A stretch of DNA of 64,000 nucleotides from SZAS-79 sp963844255 (GCA_963844255.1 CAWJNP010000018.1:1-64000), one strand, 5' to 3'. Positions 21,333-30,398 are shown, counted from the first letter of the stretch. Notes: generated by a model from the letters alone, not told the origin. Program-made: numbers and translations.

Positions 21333-22291
21333 ATGCTGAAATACATCATCAAGCGCCTGCTGCTGATGATCCCGACCCTGTTCGGCGTCGCGGTCCTCAT
21401 TTTCCTCCTGCTGCGCGTGGTTCCCGGCGACATCGTCGAGGCGCGCTACCTGAGCCAGGGCAGCCAGTTCCAGTCGCAGGACCTGATGGACCAGGAAAGG
21501 AAGAAGCTCGGCCTGGACCAGCCGGAGTGGAAGCAATTCGCCACCTGGATGTGGGGAGTCGCGCAACTCGACTTCGGGGTTTCGATGTGGACCGGGATCG
21601 CCGATCACCGAGGAGATCAAGCTGCGCTTTGCGCTGTCCCTGCGAGCTCGCGGTGATCGCGACGGTGGTGGCGACGCTGCTTGCGATTCCGCTCGGCATT
21701 CTTGCGGCCATCAAGCAGGACACCTGGATCGACTACGCAGTGCGGGTGTTTTCGATCGCGGGCCTCGCGATGCCCTCGTTCTGGCTCGGCATCGTGATGA
21801 TCCTGATCATGCTGATCGTGTTCAAATGGCTGCCGCCGATGGTGTTCACGCCGTTCTGGGTGGATCCCTGGGAGAACCTCGCGCAGCTGATCTGGCCGGC
21901 GCTGGCCGTCGGCTACCGCTACTCGGCGGTGGCGACGCGCATGATGCGCTCGGCGATGCTGGAGGTCCTGCGCGAAGACTACATCCGCACGGCGCGCGCC
22001 AAGGGCCTTTGGCTGAAACTCATCCTTGTGCGCCACGCGATGAAGAATGCAATGCTGCCGGTCATCACGGTGGTCGGGCTCGAATTCGCGTTCCTGCTGG
22101 GTGGACTGGTGGTCACCGAACAGGTGTTCAACCTGAACGGCCTGGGACTGCTGTTCGTGGAGGCCATCTCGCATCGCGATTACACGCTGACCCAGGCGCT
22201 GGTGCTGATCGTGGCCGCTGTTGCGATCTTCGTGAATTTCGCCACCGACATCGCATACGCCTGGATCGACCCGCGGATCCGTTTCCGCTGA
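21333..22291 (+). CDS. ABC transporter permease (DppB/OppB-like)
   Basis: About 320 residues, ATG at 21333. Six membrane helices, beginning YIIKRLLLMIPTLFGVAVLIFLLLRVVPGD and with the EAA-type coupling loop EDYIRTARAKGLWLKLILVRHAMKNAMLPVI and a DppB C-terminus FVNFATDIAYAWIDPRIRFR. A frame break near 21605-21645 separates the first periplasmic region (DFGVSMWTG) from the second helix (ELAVIATVVATLLAIPLGILAA). Forms the translocation channel with the permease encoded next. Confidence 0.88.
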
Positions 22292-22328
22292 CCCCGTTTC
22301 ATTCCGCCGACCCTGTTTCACCGACCCC

Positions 22329-23228
22329 ATGGCCGTCACCAAAGAAACCCTCGATTCGCTGTCCGTAGCAAAGCGCGTGCGTCCGCGCTGGCAGGAAGAG
22401 ACTTTGAAGTTCATCCGCCAACGCCCGCTCGGCGCGATCGGCGCCGCAATCATCATCGTGATGACCGTGGTCGCGCTGGGTGCGGAGTGGTTTGCACCCT
22501 ACGACGTACTCGCCACCGACTACGGCGCGATGCTCGCCGCACCCAGTGGCGCGCACTGGCTCGGCACCGATGCCTATGGCCGCGACGTACTCTCGCGCGT
22601 GATCTTCGGTTCCCGCACCGCGCTGATCGTGGGCCTGGGCGCTTCGGTGATCGGCGCCACGCTGGGCGCGCTGATCGGCGTCGCCAGCGCGTATTTCGGC
22701 GGCCGCATCGACCTCATCGTGCAGCGCCTGATGGACATCGTGATCTCGTTTCCGCTGATCATCCTTGCACTGGCCGTGGTCGCGATCCTCGGCACCGGAC
22801 TGCAGAACGTGGTTCTTGCGATTGCGATCCCGATGATTCCACGCTGCGCCCGCGTCGTGCGCGCGAGCGCGCTCTCCGTGCGGGAGATGCCCTACGTGGA
22901 TGCGGCGCGCGCCGCCGGCTTTACCGACACCCGCATCGTGCTGCGCCACATGCTGCCCAACGTCATGGCGCCCTACCTGATCATGCTCACCGCCTTCCTC
23001 GGCCAGGCCATACTGCTCGAAGCCTCGCTGTCGTTTCTCGGCCTGGGCGTGCAGGAACCGATCGCCGCCTGGGGCCTGATGCTGCGCGGCGCAGCCGTGG
23101 AGTTCGCCGAGTCCGCCCCATGGATGGCGTTGTTTCCCGGCCTGGCGATCAGCCTTGCGGTGTTCGGCTTCAACCTGTTCGGCGACTCGCTGCGCGACGC
23201 ACTCGACCCTCGTCTGCGCACGCAGTAG
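22329..23228 (+). CDS. ABC transporter permease (DppC/OppC-like)
   Basis: 299 residues, intact. OppC N-terminal cytoplasmic helix and first membrane segment (PLGAIGAAIIIVMTVVALGAEWFAPYD), then LGTDAYGRDVLSRVIFGSRTAL, the EAA loop MPYVDAARAAGFTDTRIVLRHMLPNVMAPYLI, and the C-terminus LFGDSLRDALDPRLRTQ. Partner of the DppB-like permease. The 37-base spacer before it contains an 18-base-spaced imperfect repeat (CTGACCCCGTTTCAT / CCGACCCTGTTTCAC) of no evident function. Confidence 0.92.
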   Translation: MAVTKETLDSLSVAKRVRPRWQEETLKFIRQRPLGAIGAAIIIVMTVVALGAEWFAPYDVLATDYGAMLAAPSGAHWLGTDAYGRDVLSRVIFGSRTALIVGLGASVIGATLGALIGVASAYFGGRIDLIVQRLMDIVISFPLIILALAVVAILGTGLQNVVLAIAIPMIPRCARVVRASALSVREMPYVDAARAAGFTDTRIVLRHMLPNVMAPYLIMLTAFLGQAILLEASLSFLGLGVQEPIAAWGLMLRGAAVEFAESAPWMALFPGLAISLAVFGFNLFGDSLRDALDPRLRTQ

Positions 23229-23302
23229 CGGGATAGGTGGGCTGGCGTACAGAGCGCCCGGCCCTTTCGGCTGACAATCGATCCATTCTCGAAGGATGGA
23301 CC

Positions 23303-23683
23303 ATGAAAATCAGCATTCCGTTTCGAACCCTGTTGCTGTCTTCCCTGTTTGTCGTCGGCGCCGCGACCACGCCTGCTCATGCACAACTGAGCATCAACAT
23401 CGGCATTGCGCCCCCGGCGCCGCATTACGAAGTCGTACCAGCCATGGCGCCCGGTTACTTGTGGGCACCCGGCTACTGGGCCTGGAGCGGCGATCGCCAT
23501 ATCTGGGTGCGCGGCCGGCCCATCATGCAACGCGCCGGCTATCGCTGGGAACCCGATCGTTGGGAGCAGCGCGGGGACCATTACTACCGGCACGAGGGTC
23601 GCTGGGAATACGACAAGCACGACAAGCCGAAAAAGCACAAGAAGGAGAAGAAGGAAAAACACGGAAACAAGCACGATCGCTGA
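23303..23683 (+). CDS. YXWGXW-repeat periplasmic protein with Lys-rich tail
   Basis: 126 residues, ATG at 23303 with GAAGGATGG upstream. Signal peptide ending AHAQ. The core has YXWGXW-type motifs: GYLWAPGYWAWSGDRHIWV, then GYRWEPDRWEQRGDHYY and HEGRWEYD. The last 20 residues are almost only Lys, His, Glu and Asp (KPKKHKKEKKEKH). The family is small and secreted, function unknown; the tail could bind metal or polyanion. It follows the importer with a 74-base gap and may be a separate unit. Confidence 0.75.
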   Translation: MKISIPFRTLLLSSLFVVGAATTPAHAQLSINIGIAPPAPHYEVVPAMAPGYLWAPGYWAWSGDRHIWVRGRPIMQRAGYRWEPDRWEQRGDHYYRHEGRWEYDKHDKPKKHKKEKKEKHGNKHDR

Positions 23684-23706
23684 GTCCCGCTTCTGCGCGG
23701 GTTACG

Positions 23707-23741
23707 CGACACGACATTGCGACTCGGGCGCTCTCGTGTCG
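23707..23741. terminator. inverted repeat between convergent genes
   Basis: CGACACGA (23707-23714) and TCGTGTCG (23734-23741) are perfect 8-bp arms with a 19-base loop, in the 59-base gap between the YXWGXW gene and the convergent PcaD-like gene. Position fits a bidirectional terminator; the loop is longer than usual and no U-run follows. Confidence 0.3.
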
Positions 23742-23742
23742 T

Positions 23743-24528
23743 CTAGCGAGGATCCAGAAACTCCAGAACCGCGGCATTGAACATGGCGGTTTGCTCAATG
23801 TTTGGAAGGTGGCCTGCGTTCCCGATAACCCGCAACTTTGAGTTCGCAATTCCGCGATGCAGGACTTCAGCCGCCGAGACTGGCGTTCCAATGTCCTGCT
23901 CGCCAACGACGATCAGCGCCGGGACCTTGATCCCGGCCAGGATGGGCAGCTGGTCCATGTCACGGATTGCGGCGGCCGAGCCCACCAATCCGTCGACCGA
24001 GGTGTTCGAAATCATCACGCCGAGTTTCGCCACGACTTCAGGATGCGCCGCGCGGTAACCGGCGGTAAGCCAGCGCTCGGTCATCAGCTGGACGAACGGG
24101 CCAGTGCCTTTTTCACGCGCAAGCGCGATGCGACCGTCCCAGACAGCAGGCGGCGGCATCTGACAGGCCGTATCGCTGAGGATCACTGAAGAGAGCCGGT
24201 CACCGTGCTTCGCGGCGAGCAGCTGGGCGATCATCCCGCCCTTCGACAGGCCGAGGAAATGAAGTTTGTGGATGCCGAGCGCATCGATCAGTCCGATGAC
24301 ATCGGCGACCAGCAGTTCCATGGAGTAAGGACCGGGCGTGGCCTGGGTGCCACCGTGACCGCGCGAATCGTAACGAAGCAGGCGGTACTTCGCGGTGAAT
24401 GCGGGCACCTGGGCATCCCACATGCCGTAGTCGGTCAGCAAGGAATTGCTCAGCATCAGCACCGGGGCGTCTGCCGGGCCTTCGAGCTTGTAGTGGATGT
24501 CGATCCCGTTCGCCTTGATGCGGTTCAT
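23743..24528 (-). CDS. pcaD: alpha/beta hydrolase, 3-oxoadipate enol-lactonase-like (PcaD)
   Basis: 261 residues, ATG at 24528. HYKLEGPADAPVLMLSNSLLTDYGMWDAQ, RLLRYDSRGHGGTQATPGPYS and FLGLSKGGMIAQLLAAKHGDRL follow PcaD; the nucleophile is Ser in GLSKG, the acid is in VVGEQDIGTPVS, and the His is in NAGHLPNIE. PcaD opens 3-oxoadipate enol-lactone in the beta-ketoadipate pathway. Lys after the Ser differs from the usual Met. No other pca genes are visible, so a related ester or lactone hydrolase is possible. Transcribed toward the convergent YXWGXW gene and followed upstream by the MFS gene on the same strand. Confidence 0.7.
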   Translation of the reverse strand: MNRIKANGIDIHYKLEGPADAPVLMLSNSLLTDYGMWDAQVPAFTAKYRLLRYDSRGHGGTQATPGPYSMELLVADVIGLIDALGIHKLHFLGLSKGGMIAQLLAAKHGDRLSSVILSDTACQMPPPAVWDGRIALAREKGTGPFVQLMTERWLTAGYRAAHPEVVAKLGVMISNTSVDGLVGSAAAIRDMDQLPILAGIKVPALIVVGEQDIGTPVSAAEVLHRGIANSKLRVIGNAGHLPNIEQTAMFNAAVLEFLDPR

Positions 24529-24563
24529 CTCGTTTGCCTTTCGGAAGGTTCACTGGATGTGGA

Positions 24564-24583
24564 AACGCAACTGCCGTTGCGTT
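24564..24583 (-). terminator. hairpin between MFS gene and PcaD-like gene
   Basis: AACGCAAC (24564-24571), loop TGCC, GTTGCGTT (24576-24583): perfect 8-bp stem, 4-base loop, in the 70-base gap between the MFS stop (24599) and the PcaD-like start (24528). On the minus strand it is followed by only a few T, so it may attenuate rather than stop transcription. Confidence 0.5.
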
Positions 24584-24598
24584 GTATACGTTCTGCTT

Positions 24599-25750
24599 TT
24601 ACGGACGATGATTCCCCCACCGGCGTTGCAACACCCGGAACGTCAGCAGGGTCAGGGGAATCATCAACCACAAGCCCGTCGCGAACCACAGCGGCGCATC
24701 GTGATTCCGGGTGGCGTCGAGGATCCAGCCGGCCAGCGGCGGAATGACCGACAGCCCGAGGAAGTACACGGTCGAGGACAGCCCGAAGCCCGCGTTGCGG
24801 CTGCCCGGCCGGAGCACCTCGGAGGGCAGCGCCATGATGCCGCCGGTGCAGGCGCCGCGCAGAAGACCGAATAACAGAATCCAGAAAAGCGCGTAGCCGC
24901 CCTGCGGCAGCATGAAACAGGCGAACGCCGCGCCAAGAGCACCCAGCGTGATGAAGACGTTGGGCTTTTTCGTGCGGTCGGTGAGGTAACCGCCCAGCGG
25001 CACCGACCCCAGCGCGACGATGGCGGACATGCTCACGAGAAAACCGGCTTGCGCCACACTCATCCCGCGGGAGATCAGCAGGACCGGCGCGAAGCTCATG
25101 AACAGCACATAGCCCGACACGAACCACATGCGCATCGCCGCGGCCAGCAGCGCGAGCACGAACTCATGCAGGCTGATCTGCAGGCCATGGCGGGACGCGC
25201 GCCCCGGACCGGACTTCGCCGCACCTGCAGATGCGGCTCCCGGTACCGCCTTGTCGCGATAGACCACGAGCACGAGATACAGCGCCACGCCGATCAGCAC
25301 GACGCTTGCGAGTACGGCTACCTGCCACGAACTCACGGCGGCGATCCCCGAGAGCAGACCAGTGGCCATGCCGATGCCGAGGCCGAAACTCGAGGCATTG
25401 ATCGACATTGCGGTCGAGATTTCCCTGCCCGCAAACCAGTCCGTCACCACCTTCAGTCCCTGGGTGGTGAGCACGGCCGTGCCGATGCCACCGACCAGTC
25501 GGGCAACGACCATCACGGTGTAAGAGTCGGTCGCGGCAAACAGCAGCGCGGCGACCAGCATCAGCGCCAGCGAGATCGCCATCGTGCGGCGGTCTCCGAG
25601 GCGCGCGGCGAGCATCCCGCCGGGAAGGGCGAAAAACACCCCGGGGAGCATGGCGAGGCCGGTGAGCACGCCAATCTCGGCGTAGGAGAGTCCGACGCGT
25701 TCGACGAGCACGGGGGCCAGCGCCTGCACGGTCTGCAACTGCATCGCCAC
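24599..25750 (-). CDS. MFS transporter, 12-helix
   Basis: 383 residues if the GTG at 25750 is used. Major-facilitator signs: AMLPGVFFALPGGMLAARLGDRRTMAISL (motif A loop), VMVVARLVGGIGTAVLTTQGLKVV, and MSAIVALGSVPLGGYLTDRTKKPN in the second half. Homologous-looking coding sequence continues upstream (GDEDRRWAALAILFLIGLSVA), the first helix, but no ATG, GTG or TTG exists in frame before 25868, so the real start is hidden, perhaps by a frame error. Subfamily resembles cyanate/aromatic-acid carriers. Likely an organic-anion uptake protein for the neighbouring catabolic genes. Confidence 0.8.
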   Translation of the reverse strand: MAMQLQTVQALAPVLVERVGLSYAEIGVLTGLAMLPGVFFALPGGMLAARLGDRRTMAISLALMLVAALLFAATDSYTVMVVARLVGGIGTAVLTTQGLKVVTDWFAGREISTAMSINASSFGLGIGMATGLLSGIAAVSSWQVAVLASVVLIGVALYLVLVVYRDKAVPGAASAGAAKSGPGRASRHGLQISLHEFVLALLAAAMRMWFVSGYVLFMSFAPVLLISRGMSVAQAGFLVSMSAIVALGSVPLGGYLTDRTKKPNVFITLGALGAAFACFMLPQGGYALFWILLFGLLRGACTGGIMALPSEVLRPGSRNAGFGLSSTVYFLGLSVIPPLAGWILDATRNHDAPLWFATGLWLMIPLTLLTFRVLQRRWGNHRP

Positions 25751-25868
25751 CGACAGGCCGATCAGGAACAGGATGGCCAGAGCAGCCCAGCGTCTGTCCT
25801 CGTCGCCTGCCGCGCCCGACCGCGTCGCTGGTGTCCCGGTGCCGATCGGTCTTCCTTCTCGCCCGGTG

Positions 25869-26195
25869 CTACAGGCGTTCGTCGGGCGGTGCGATTTCGG
25901 TGACGAGGTCGCGAATCAGGGACTTGTTGGGCAGAGGCTCGACCAGCATCTCTCGCGCTTCCAGTCGCGCGGTGCAGGCGTACACCGTCTTGCCGTCCAC
26001 GCGCACCATGCATTCCTTGCAGGTGTTGGCGCTGGTGCAGGAATAGCGGATCGCGAGCGAGGGATCGCGGTGCGCGCGAATCCAGCGCAGCGCGTCGAGC
26101 ACCGACTGGCCCGATTCGAAAGGCACCTCATGGGTTTCGTGCCGGGCGGGTTCGCCCGGCGCGCCACGCTTCACTTTCAGGGTCACGGTACTCAT
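25869..26195 (-). CDS. 2Fe-2S subunit, SdhB/FrdB N-terminal domain only
   Basis: 108 residues, ATG at 26195 overlapping the flavoprotein stop (ATGA). The 2Fe-2S domain of the fumarate reductase/succinate dehydrogenase type is complete: YSCTSANTCKECMV (CxSxxxCxxC) and a fourth Cys in VYACTARLE. The protein ends PPDERL at 108, so the two further clusters (4Fe-4S and 3Fe-4S) of true SdhB/FrdB, about 230 residues, are absent. It looks like a stand-alone ferredoxin that accepts or donates electrons to the flavoprotein encoded upstream. Confidence 0.8.
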   Translation of the reverse strand: MSTVTLKVKRGAPGEPARHETHEVPFESGQSVLDALRWIRAHRDPSLAIRYSCTSANTCKECMVRVDGKTVYACTARLEAREMLVEPLPNKSLIRDLVTEIAPPDERL

Positions 26196-27826
26196 GCAAT
26201 CACCAGGTTTCTCTGCCATGCGGGATCCATCCCCGGGTAGTCCTCGCGTTGATGCGCGCCCCGGCTCTCGGTGCGCGTGAGCGCGGAACGCGCCACGTGC
26301 TCGGCCACCGCCAGCATGCTGCGCAGGTCGAACCAGTCGGTCAGCGCGCCGTCGAAGGATGCGCCGGCCGCCGGCTTGTGCTGCGGGAGTTCGCTTCGCA
26401 TCGTCGTAATTCGCTGCAGCGCGCGTTCCAGACCCGCCGCGGTGCGGAATGGGCCCACATCTTTTTGCATCAGCGCCTGCAATTCCTCGATCCATGCGGC
26501 CGGATTGAAATCGGTTTTCGCGAGGCCCTGCTCCGCGTAGCTGCGCTCCTTGTCGAACGCCTGCGCATCCGCGCGCTGCGGACCGACCGTTGCCGCATGG
26601 CGCGCCGCGCTGCCGCCCGCCTTGCGTCCGAAGACCAGTGCCTCGGTGATCGCATTGCCCGAAAGGCGGTTCGCGCCGTTGGCGCCGCCGACCGCCTCGC
26701 CGGCCGCAAACAGGCCCGGCACGCGAGTGGCCATCGACACGTCCGCCCGGACGCCGCCCATGTGGTAGTGCGCGATCGGCGCGACTTCGACCGGCCTGCT
26801 TCCTGAGGTCGATGCCGTTCTTCGCCAGCCGGTCGATCACCGGTCCGCCCGCCGCACGCAGTTCGGCCTCGCTGCAATGCTCGAACGAGAGCCAGGCGCC
26901 GCCGTGCGGCGAGCCGCGCCCGGCCTCGACTTCCTTGATGATCGCGTAGGTTGCGAGGTCGCGCGTGGCGACATACTTTCCGCCGTCCACCGCGCCGTAG
27001 TTGTGGACGAATTCCTCGCGCGCGCCGTTCAGCAGGCGCCCGCCGAGCTTGTAGCGGAACGGGTCCCACATGATCGGGTCCATGCCGATCAGGCGCGGCG
27101 CGAGATGCCCGATCGGAAAGAACTGGACGAACTCCATGTCGATCAGCTCGGCGCCCGCGCGCGTGGCAGAGCGCGTAACCGTCCCCGCCCATGTTGAGCG
27201 AGGCGCTGTTGCGCGCGTACAGCCGCGTCAGTCCGCCGGTGGCGACGATGGTGGCCGCCGCCGCAATGGTCACGGTCTTGCCGCTAGCGCAGGTGCAGGG
27301 CGACGGCGCCGATGCAGGCGCCATCGCGCACCACGAGGTCGGTGACCAGCAGGTCGCCGACACGGCGGATTTCCGGCCTGCGGATCAACTGGGTGCGCAG
27401 GGTCTTCGCGACCGCCGGCCCGGTATTGAGGAAATCGACATAGACGCAGCGCGGCCGGTCGTGGCCCGGGCGCGAGCGCCTGCTTCATATGCCCGTCCTC
27501 CCGCGCCCAGCCGACGCCCCAGGCGTCCATCTCGCGGATGCACCTCGGGACCCTCCTCGCACAGCAGGCGCGAAAGCGCCGGGTCGCACAGGCCGCGCCC
27601 CGCGGCCAGCGTATCCGCGTAGTGGTGCTCCCAGGCGTCCGGCACCTGTTCGCCCACGCGCCACGGCGACCGTCATCTGCGCCATGATCGTCGCCCCGCC
27701 GCGCCCGATCAGGCTGCGGTCGGCAAGGATCACGCTCGCGCCCTGGCGCGAGGCTTCGACCGCCGCGTACATGCCGGCACCGCCGGCTCCGATGATCAGA
27801 ACGTCTGTCGATAAATGCATGGTCAT
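26192..27826 (-). CDS. FAD-dependent SdhA/FrdA-like oxidoreductase subunit
   Basis: About 545 residues from ATG at 27826. FAD fold LIIGAGGAGMYAAVEASRQG, GRGGATIMAQMTVA, CYVDFLNTG-like region, TIAAAATIVATGGLTRLYARN, MEFVQFFPIGHL, HYHMGGVRADV, and a C-terminal GANGANRLSGNAITEALVFGRKA and helical domain. Frame breaks near 27660, 27530, 27460, 27300, 27180 and 26800 split it into several readable pieces; the order is uninterrupted. It resembles fumarate reductase and L-aspartate-oxidase-type proteins; substrate unknown. Divergent from a MarR gene. Confidence 0.8.
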
Positions 27827-27831
27827 TTATG

Positions 27832-27907
27832 TGCAAACACAATTAGTTCATAACGCGATTTATACCCGTTTACCGCAGGTGCAGCATGGATATTACTTGC
27901 AAACGCA
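27832..27907. promoter_or_regulatory. repeated TGCAAACRCA motif in the FAD/MarR divergent promoter
   Basis: TGCAAACACA (27832-27841) and TGCAAACGCA (27898-27907) lie 66 bases apart in the 105-base gap between the flavoprotein and MarR genes; the first also forms TGTGCAAACACA. They are candidate MarR operators controlling both directions. Confidence 0.45.
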
Positions 27908-27931
27908 TATATCGAGGCGTAGCGTTAACCC

Positions 27932-28393
27932 ATGTCCGATTTCGATCTCGCCAGCCACAACTTCTTCTGGATGACGCAGGTCATCGCCAGCCGCGACCAT
28001 CAACTCGCCATCGAACTGAAGAGCCATGACTTGAGAGTACCCGAATGGCGGGCGCTTGCTTCGCTCCATGCACGTAAAACACTTTCGATGAGCGAACTGG
28101 CCGACCTCGCCTCGATCGACCGCTCCACGCTGACCCGCACGGCGGATCGCATGCAGGAGGCAGGCTGGATGAAACGGGTCTCCGACGCCGACGACATGCG
28201 CGTCACGCGGCTCGCGCTAACCCGCGCCGGAGAGGCGTTGTTCGAGCGCGTCTGGCCGGCGGTCGAGCGCCTGAACGCGGTCGCGGCGGCGGGTCTGCCG
28301 GGTCCGGCCATGGACATGCTGCGCTGGACGCTAGAGCGCATGAAATCGAATCTCGACGCGGACCTGGCTGCACAGCAGGCCCGCGCCGCCTGA
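27932..28393 (+). CDS. MarR-family transcriptional regulator
   Basis: 153 residues, ATG at 27932. Winged-helix core about residues 30-100: MSELADLASIDRSTLTRTADRMQEAGWMKRVSDADDMRVTRLALTRAG, with the recognition helix and wing (DADDMR) typical of MarR. Such proteins usually dimerise and lose DNA binding on meeting an aromatic ligand. It sits between the divergent FAD/2Fe-2S genes and the co-directional dioxygenase genes (32 bases apart) and probably regulates both. Confidence 0.9.
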   Translation: MSDFDLASHNFFWMTQVIASRDHQLAIELKSHDLRVPEWRALASLHARKTLSMSELADLASIDRSTLTRTADRMQEAGWMKRVSDADDMRVTRLALTRAGEALFERVWPAVERLNAVAAAGLPGPAMDMLRWTLERMKSNLDADLAAQQARAA

Positions 28394-28425
28394 ACAACCC
28401 CACGGACCGAACCAGGAGGACCCCC

Positions 28426-29748
28426 ATGCTGCGAGAAAACATCCCCGAGATTTCGCGCCTGATCGAACCCGACCGCGTGCACAAGTCGGTCTACACCGAC
28501 GAGCAGCTGTTCGAACTCGAGATGGAGCGGATCCACGAACGCGTCTGGATCTACTGCGGGCACGAATCGCAGGTGAAGAAGCCCGGCGACTACTACACGG
28601 TGCAGATCGGCCGCCAGCCCATGGTCATGGTGCGCGGCGCCGACGGCAAGGTGAACGTTCTTTACAACCGCTGCCCGCACCGCGGCGCGATGATCTGCGG
28701 CGACCGGCACGGCAATGCCGGCGACGCCTTCCGGTGCTCGTACCACGCGTGGACGTTCCAGCTGAACGGCAAGCTCAAGAACATCCCGATGATGGAATCC
28801 GGCTACAAGGGCACGCGCTGGAACCGCGACAACCCCGACACGGACATGAAGCCGGCGGCGCGCGTCGAGAACTACCGCGGCTTCGTGTTCGCGAGCCTCG
28901 CGGAAGACGGCCCGACCCTGCTCGAATTCCTCGGACCCTCGAAGATCGCCTTCGACGACATCTGCGACCGCGCGCCCGAGGGTGAAGTCGAAGTCGTGCC
29001 GACGTGCTTCCGCGTGATCCAGAATTCCAACTGGAAGATCTTCCTCGAGAACCAGCTCGACGCCCTGCATCCCTCGGTCACCCACCAGTCCACCGGGCGC
29101 GCCGCGCGGGACGTGGAAGTCGAGCTCGAGAAGAAGACCGGCCACGCGCCGCTCGCCTATCACATGCTCTCGGCGTTCTCGACCGTGACGATCGACAAGT
29201 GGGACAACTTCCAGACGATCAACTACCCGAACGGCCACTGCATCCTCACCGGCTACATGGGCCTGCGCCCGCAGGACCCGGACACGCTGGCCTACGAGAA
29301 GACGCTGGTGAAGGCCTACGGCGAGAAGCGAAAGGAAGAGATCCTCTCGACCAACATCCACCATGTGCTTATCTATCCGGGACTGTCGGTTCAGTCGCCG
29401 CTGCAGCAGCTGCGCGCGGTGCGGCCGCTGGGCGTGAACAAGACGCTGACCGAGATCTGGCATTTCCGCCTCAAGGGCGCGCCCGAGCCGATCTATCGCC
29501 GGGCCCTTGCGTACTACAACCTCGTCAACTCCCCCGCCACGCTGATCAATGCCGACGACCTGGAGAATTTCTGGAAGATCCAGGTGGGCCTGGGGTCGAA
29601 CGGCGGCGACTGGGTCAGCTTCGCGCGCCACTACGGCCGCGACATCGAGAAGAATGGTGTGGTATCGACCGACGAAGGCATGGGGACATCTGAAGCGCCG
29701 ATGCGCAACCAGATGAAGGCATGGGCCAAATTCATGGCCAAGGCGTAG
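28426..29748 (+). CDS. aromatic-ring-hydroxylating dioxygenase, large (alpha) subunit
   Basis: 440 residues, ATG at 28426 behind AGGAGG. Rieske 2Fe-2S motif YNRCPHRGAMICGD with CSYHAWTF (CxH, 17 residues, CxxH). The mononuclear iron site is in the C-terminal domain: NWKIFLENQLDALHPSVTHQS gives the two His; the bridging Asp is in DA. The family dihydroxylates aromatic rings with O2 and electrons from a ferredoxin/reductase, cytoplasmic. No ferredoxin reductase is adjacent; a divergent FAD and 2Fe-2S pair (26.2-27.8 kb) is the closest electron-transfer candidate. The beta subunit gene follows 11 bases later. Confidence 0.92.
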   Translation: MLRENIPEISRLIEPDRVHKSVYTDEQLFELEMERIHERVWIYCGHESQVKKPGDYYTVQIGRQPMVMVRGADGKVNVLYNRCPHRGAMICGDRHGNAGDAFRCSYHAWTFQLNGKLKNIPMMESGYKGTRWNRDNPDTDMKPAARVENYRGFVFASLAEDGPTLLEFLGPSKIAFDDICDRAPEGEVEVVPTCFRVIQNSNWKIFLENQLDALHPSVTHQSTGRAARDVEVELEKKTGHAPLAYHMLSAFSTVTIDKWDNFQTINYPNGHCILTGYMGLRPQDPDTLAYEKTLVKAYGEKRKEEILSTNIHHVLIYPGLSVQSPLQQLRAVRPLGVNKTLTEIWHFRLKGAPEPIYRRALAYYNLVNSPATLINADDLENFWKIQVGLGSNGGDWVSFARHYGRDIEKNGVVSTDEGMGTSEAPMRNQMKAWAKFMAKA

Positions 29749-29759
29749 GAGCGAAGAAC

Positions 29760-30398
29760 ATGGCAAAGAAGAACCTCAATAAGGCAGCAAAGAAATCCGC
29801 CGCGCGCAAGACTGTGGTGAAGAAGTCTGCGGCGAAGACGGCCACGGTGAAAAAGGCCGCGGTAAAGAAATCCCTGGTGAAGTCGCCAGTTCGCAAGCCC
29901 GCGGCCACAAAACCCAACGGCCACGCAACCCAGCACGCGGTCGAGCAGTTCCTCTACCGTCAGGCGGAGATCCTCGACGGCAAGCAGTGGCAGGACTACA
30001 TCGATCTGTTCACCGCCGACGGCGTCTACTGGATGCCGGCCGATCCCGCAGACAAGCACTGGGATGGCATTCCCTCGATCTTCGCCGAGGACAGGAACCT
30101 CATGACGGTCAGGATGAAGCGCGTGCTGCATCCGGATGCCTGGTCGCAGCGCCCGCTCTGGGGCACCAACCACGTGGTCGGCAACGTGATCATCGAGAAG
30201 GAATCGCCCAGCGGCGACGTGCTCGTGCGCTCGCGCTTTCACATGATGGAGCTGCGCCGCGACAACGTGCGGCATTTTGCCGGCAGCTATGTGCACCAGC
30301 TGAAGAAAACTGCCGGCGGTTACCGCATCAAGACGCAGCGCGTCGACATGACCAACGCACAGGCAGCGTTCGACTACGTGCTGCAGGTCTGGGTCTAG
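29760..30398 (+). CDS. dioxygenase small (beta) subunit with histone-H1-like Lys/Ala-rich N-terminal extension
   Basis: 212 residues, ATG at 29760 with GGAGCG eight bases before. Residues 1-56 are an extension of Lys/Ala/Val repeats (NLNKAAKKSAARK, TVKKAAVKKSLVK, SPVRKPAATKP), carrying roughly 20 Lys and Arg and no acid. From residue 60 the normal beta-subunit fold begins (AVEQFLYRQAEILDGKQWQDYIDLFTADGVYWMPAD; VRSRFHMMELR; ending DYVLQVWV). Such beta subunits are usually about 160-180 residues and structural. The extension resembles AlgP/H1-like DNA-binding tails. It could bind nucleic acid, membranes or the complex itself; no function is known. Confidence 0.88.
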   Translation: MAKKNLNKAAKKSAARKTVVKKSAAKTATVKKAAVKKSLVKSPVRKPAATKPNGHATQHAVEQFLYRQAEILDGKQWQDYIDLFTADGVYWMPADPADKHWDGIPSIFAEDRNLMTVRMKRVLHPDAWSQRPLWGTNHVVGNVIIEKESPSGDVLVRSRFHMMELRRDNVRHFAGSYVHQLKKTAGGYRIKTQRVDMTNAQAAFDYVLQVWV

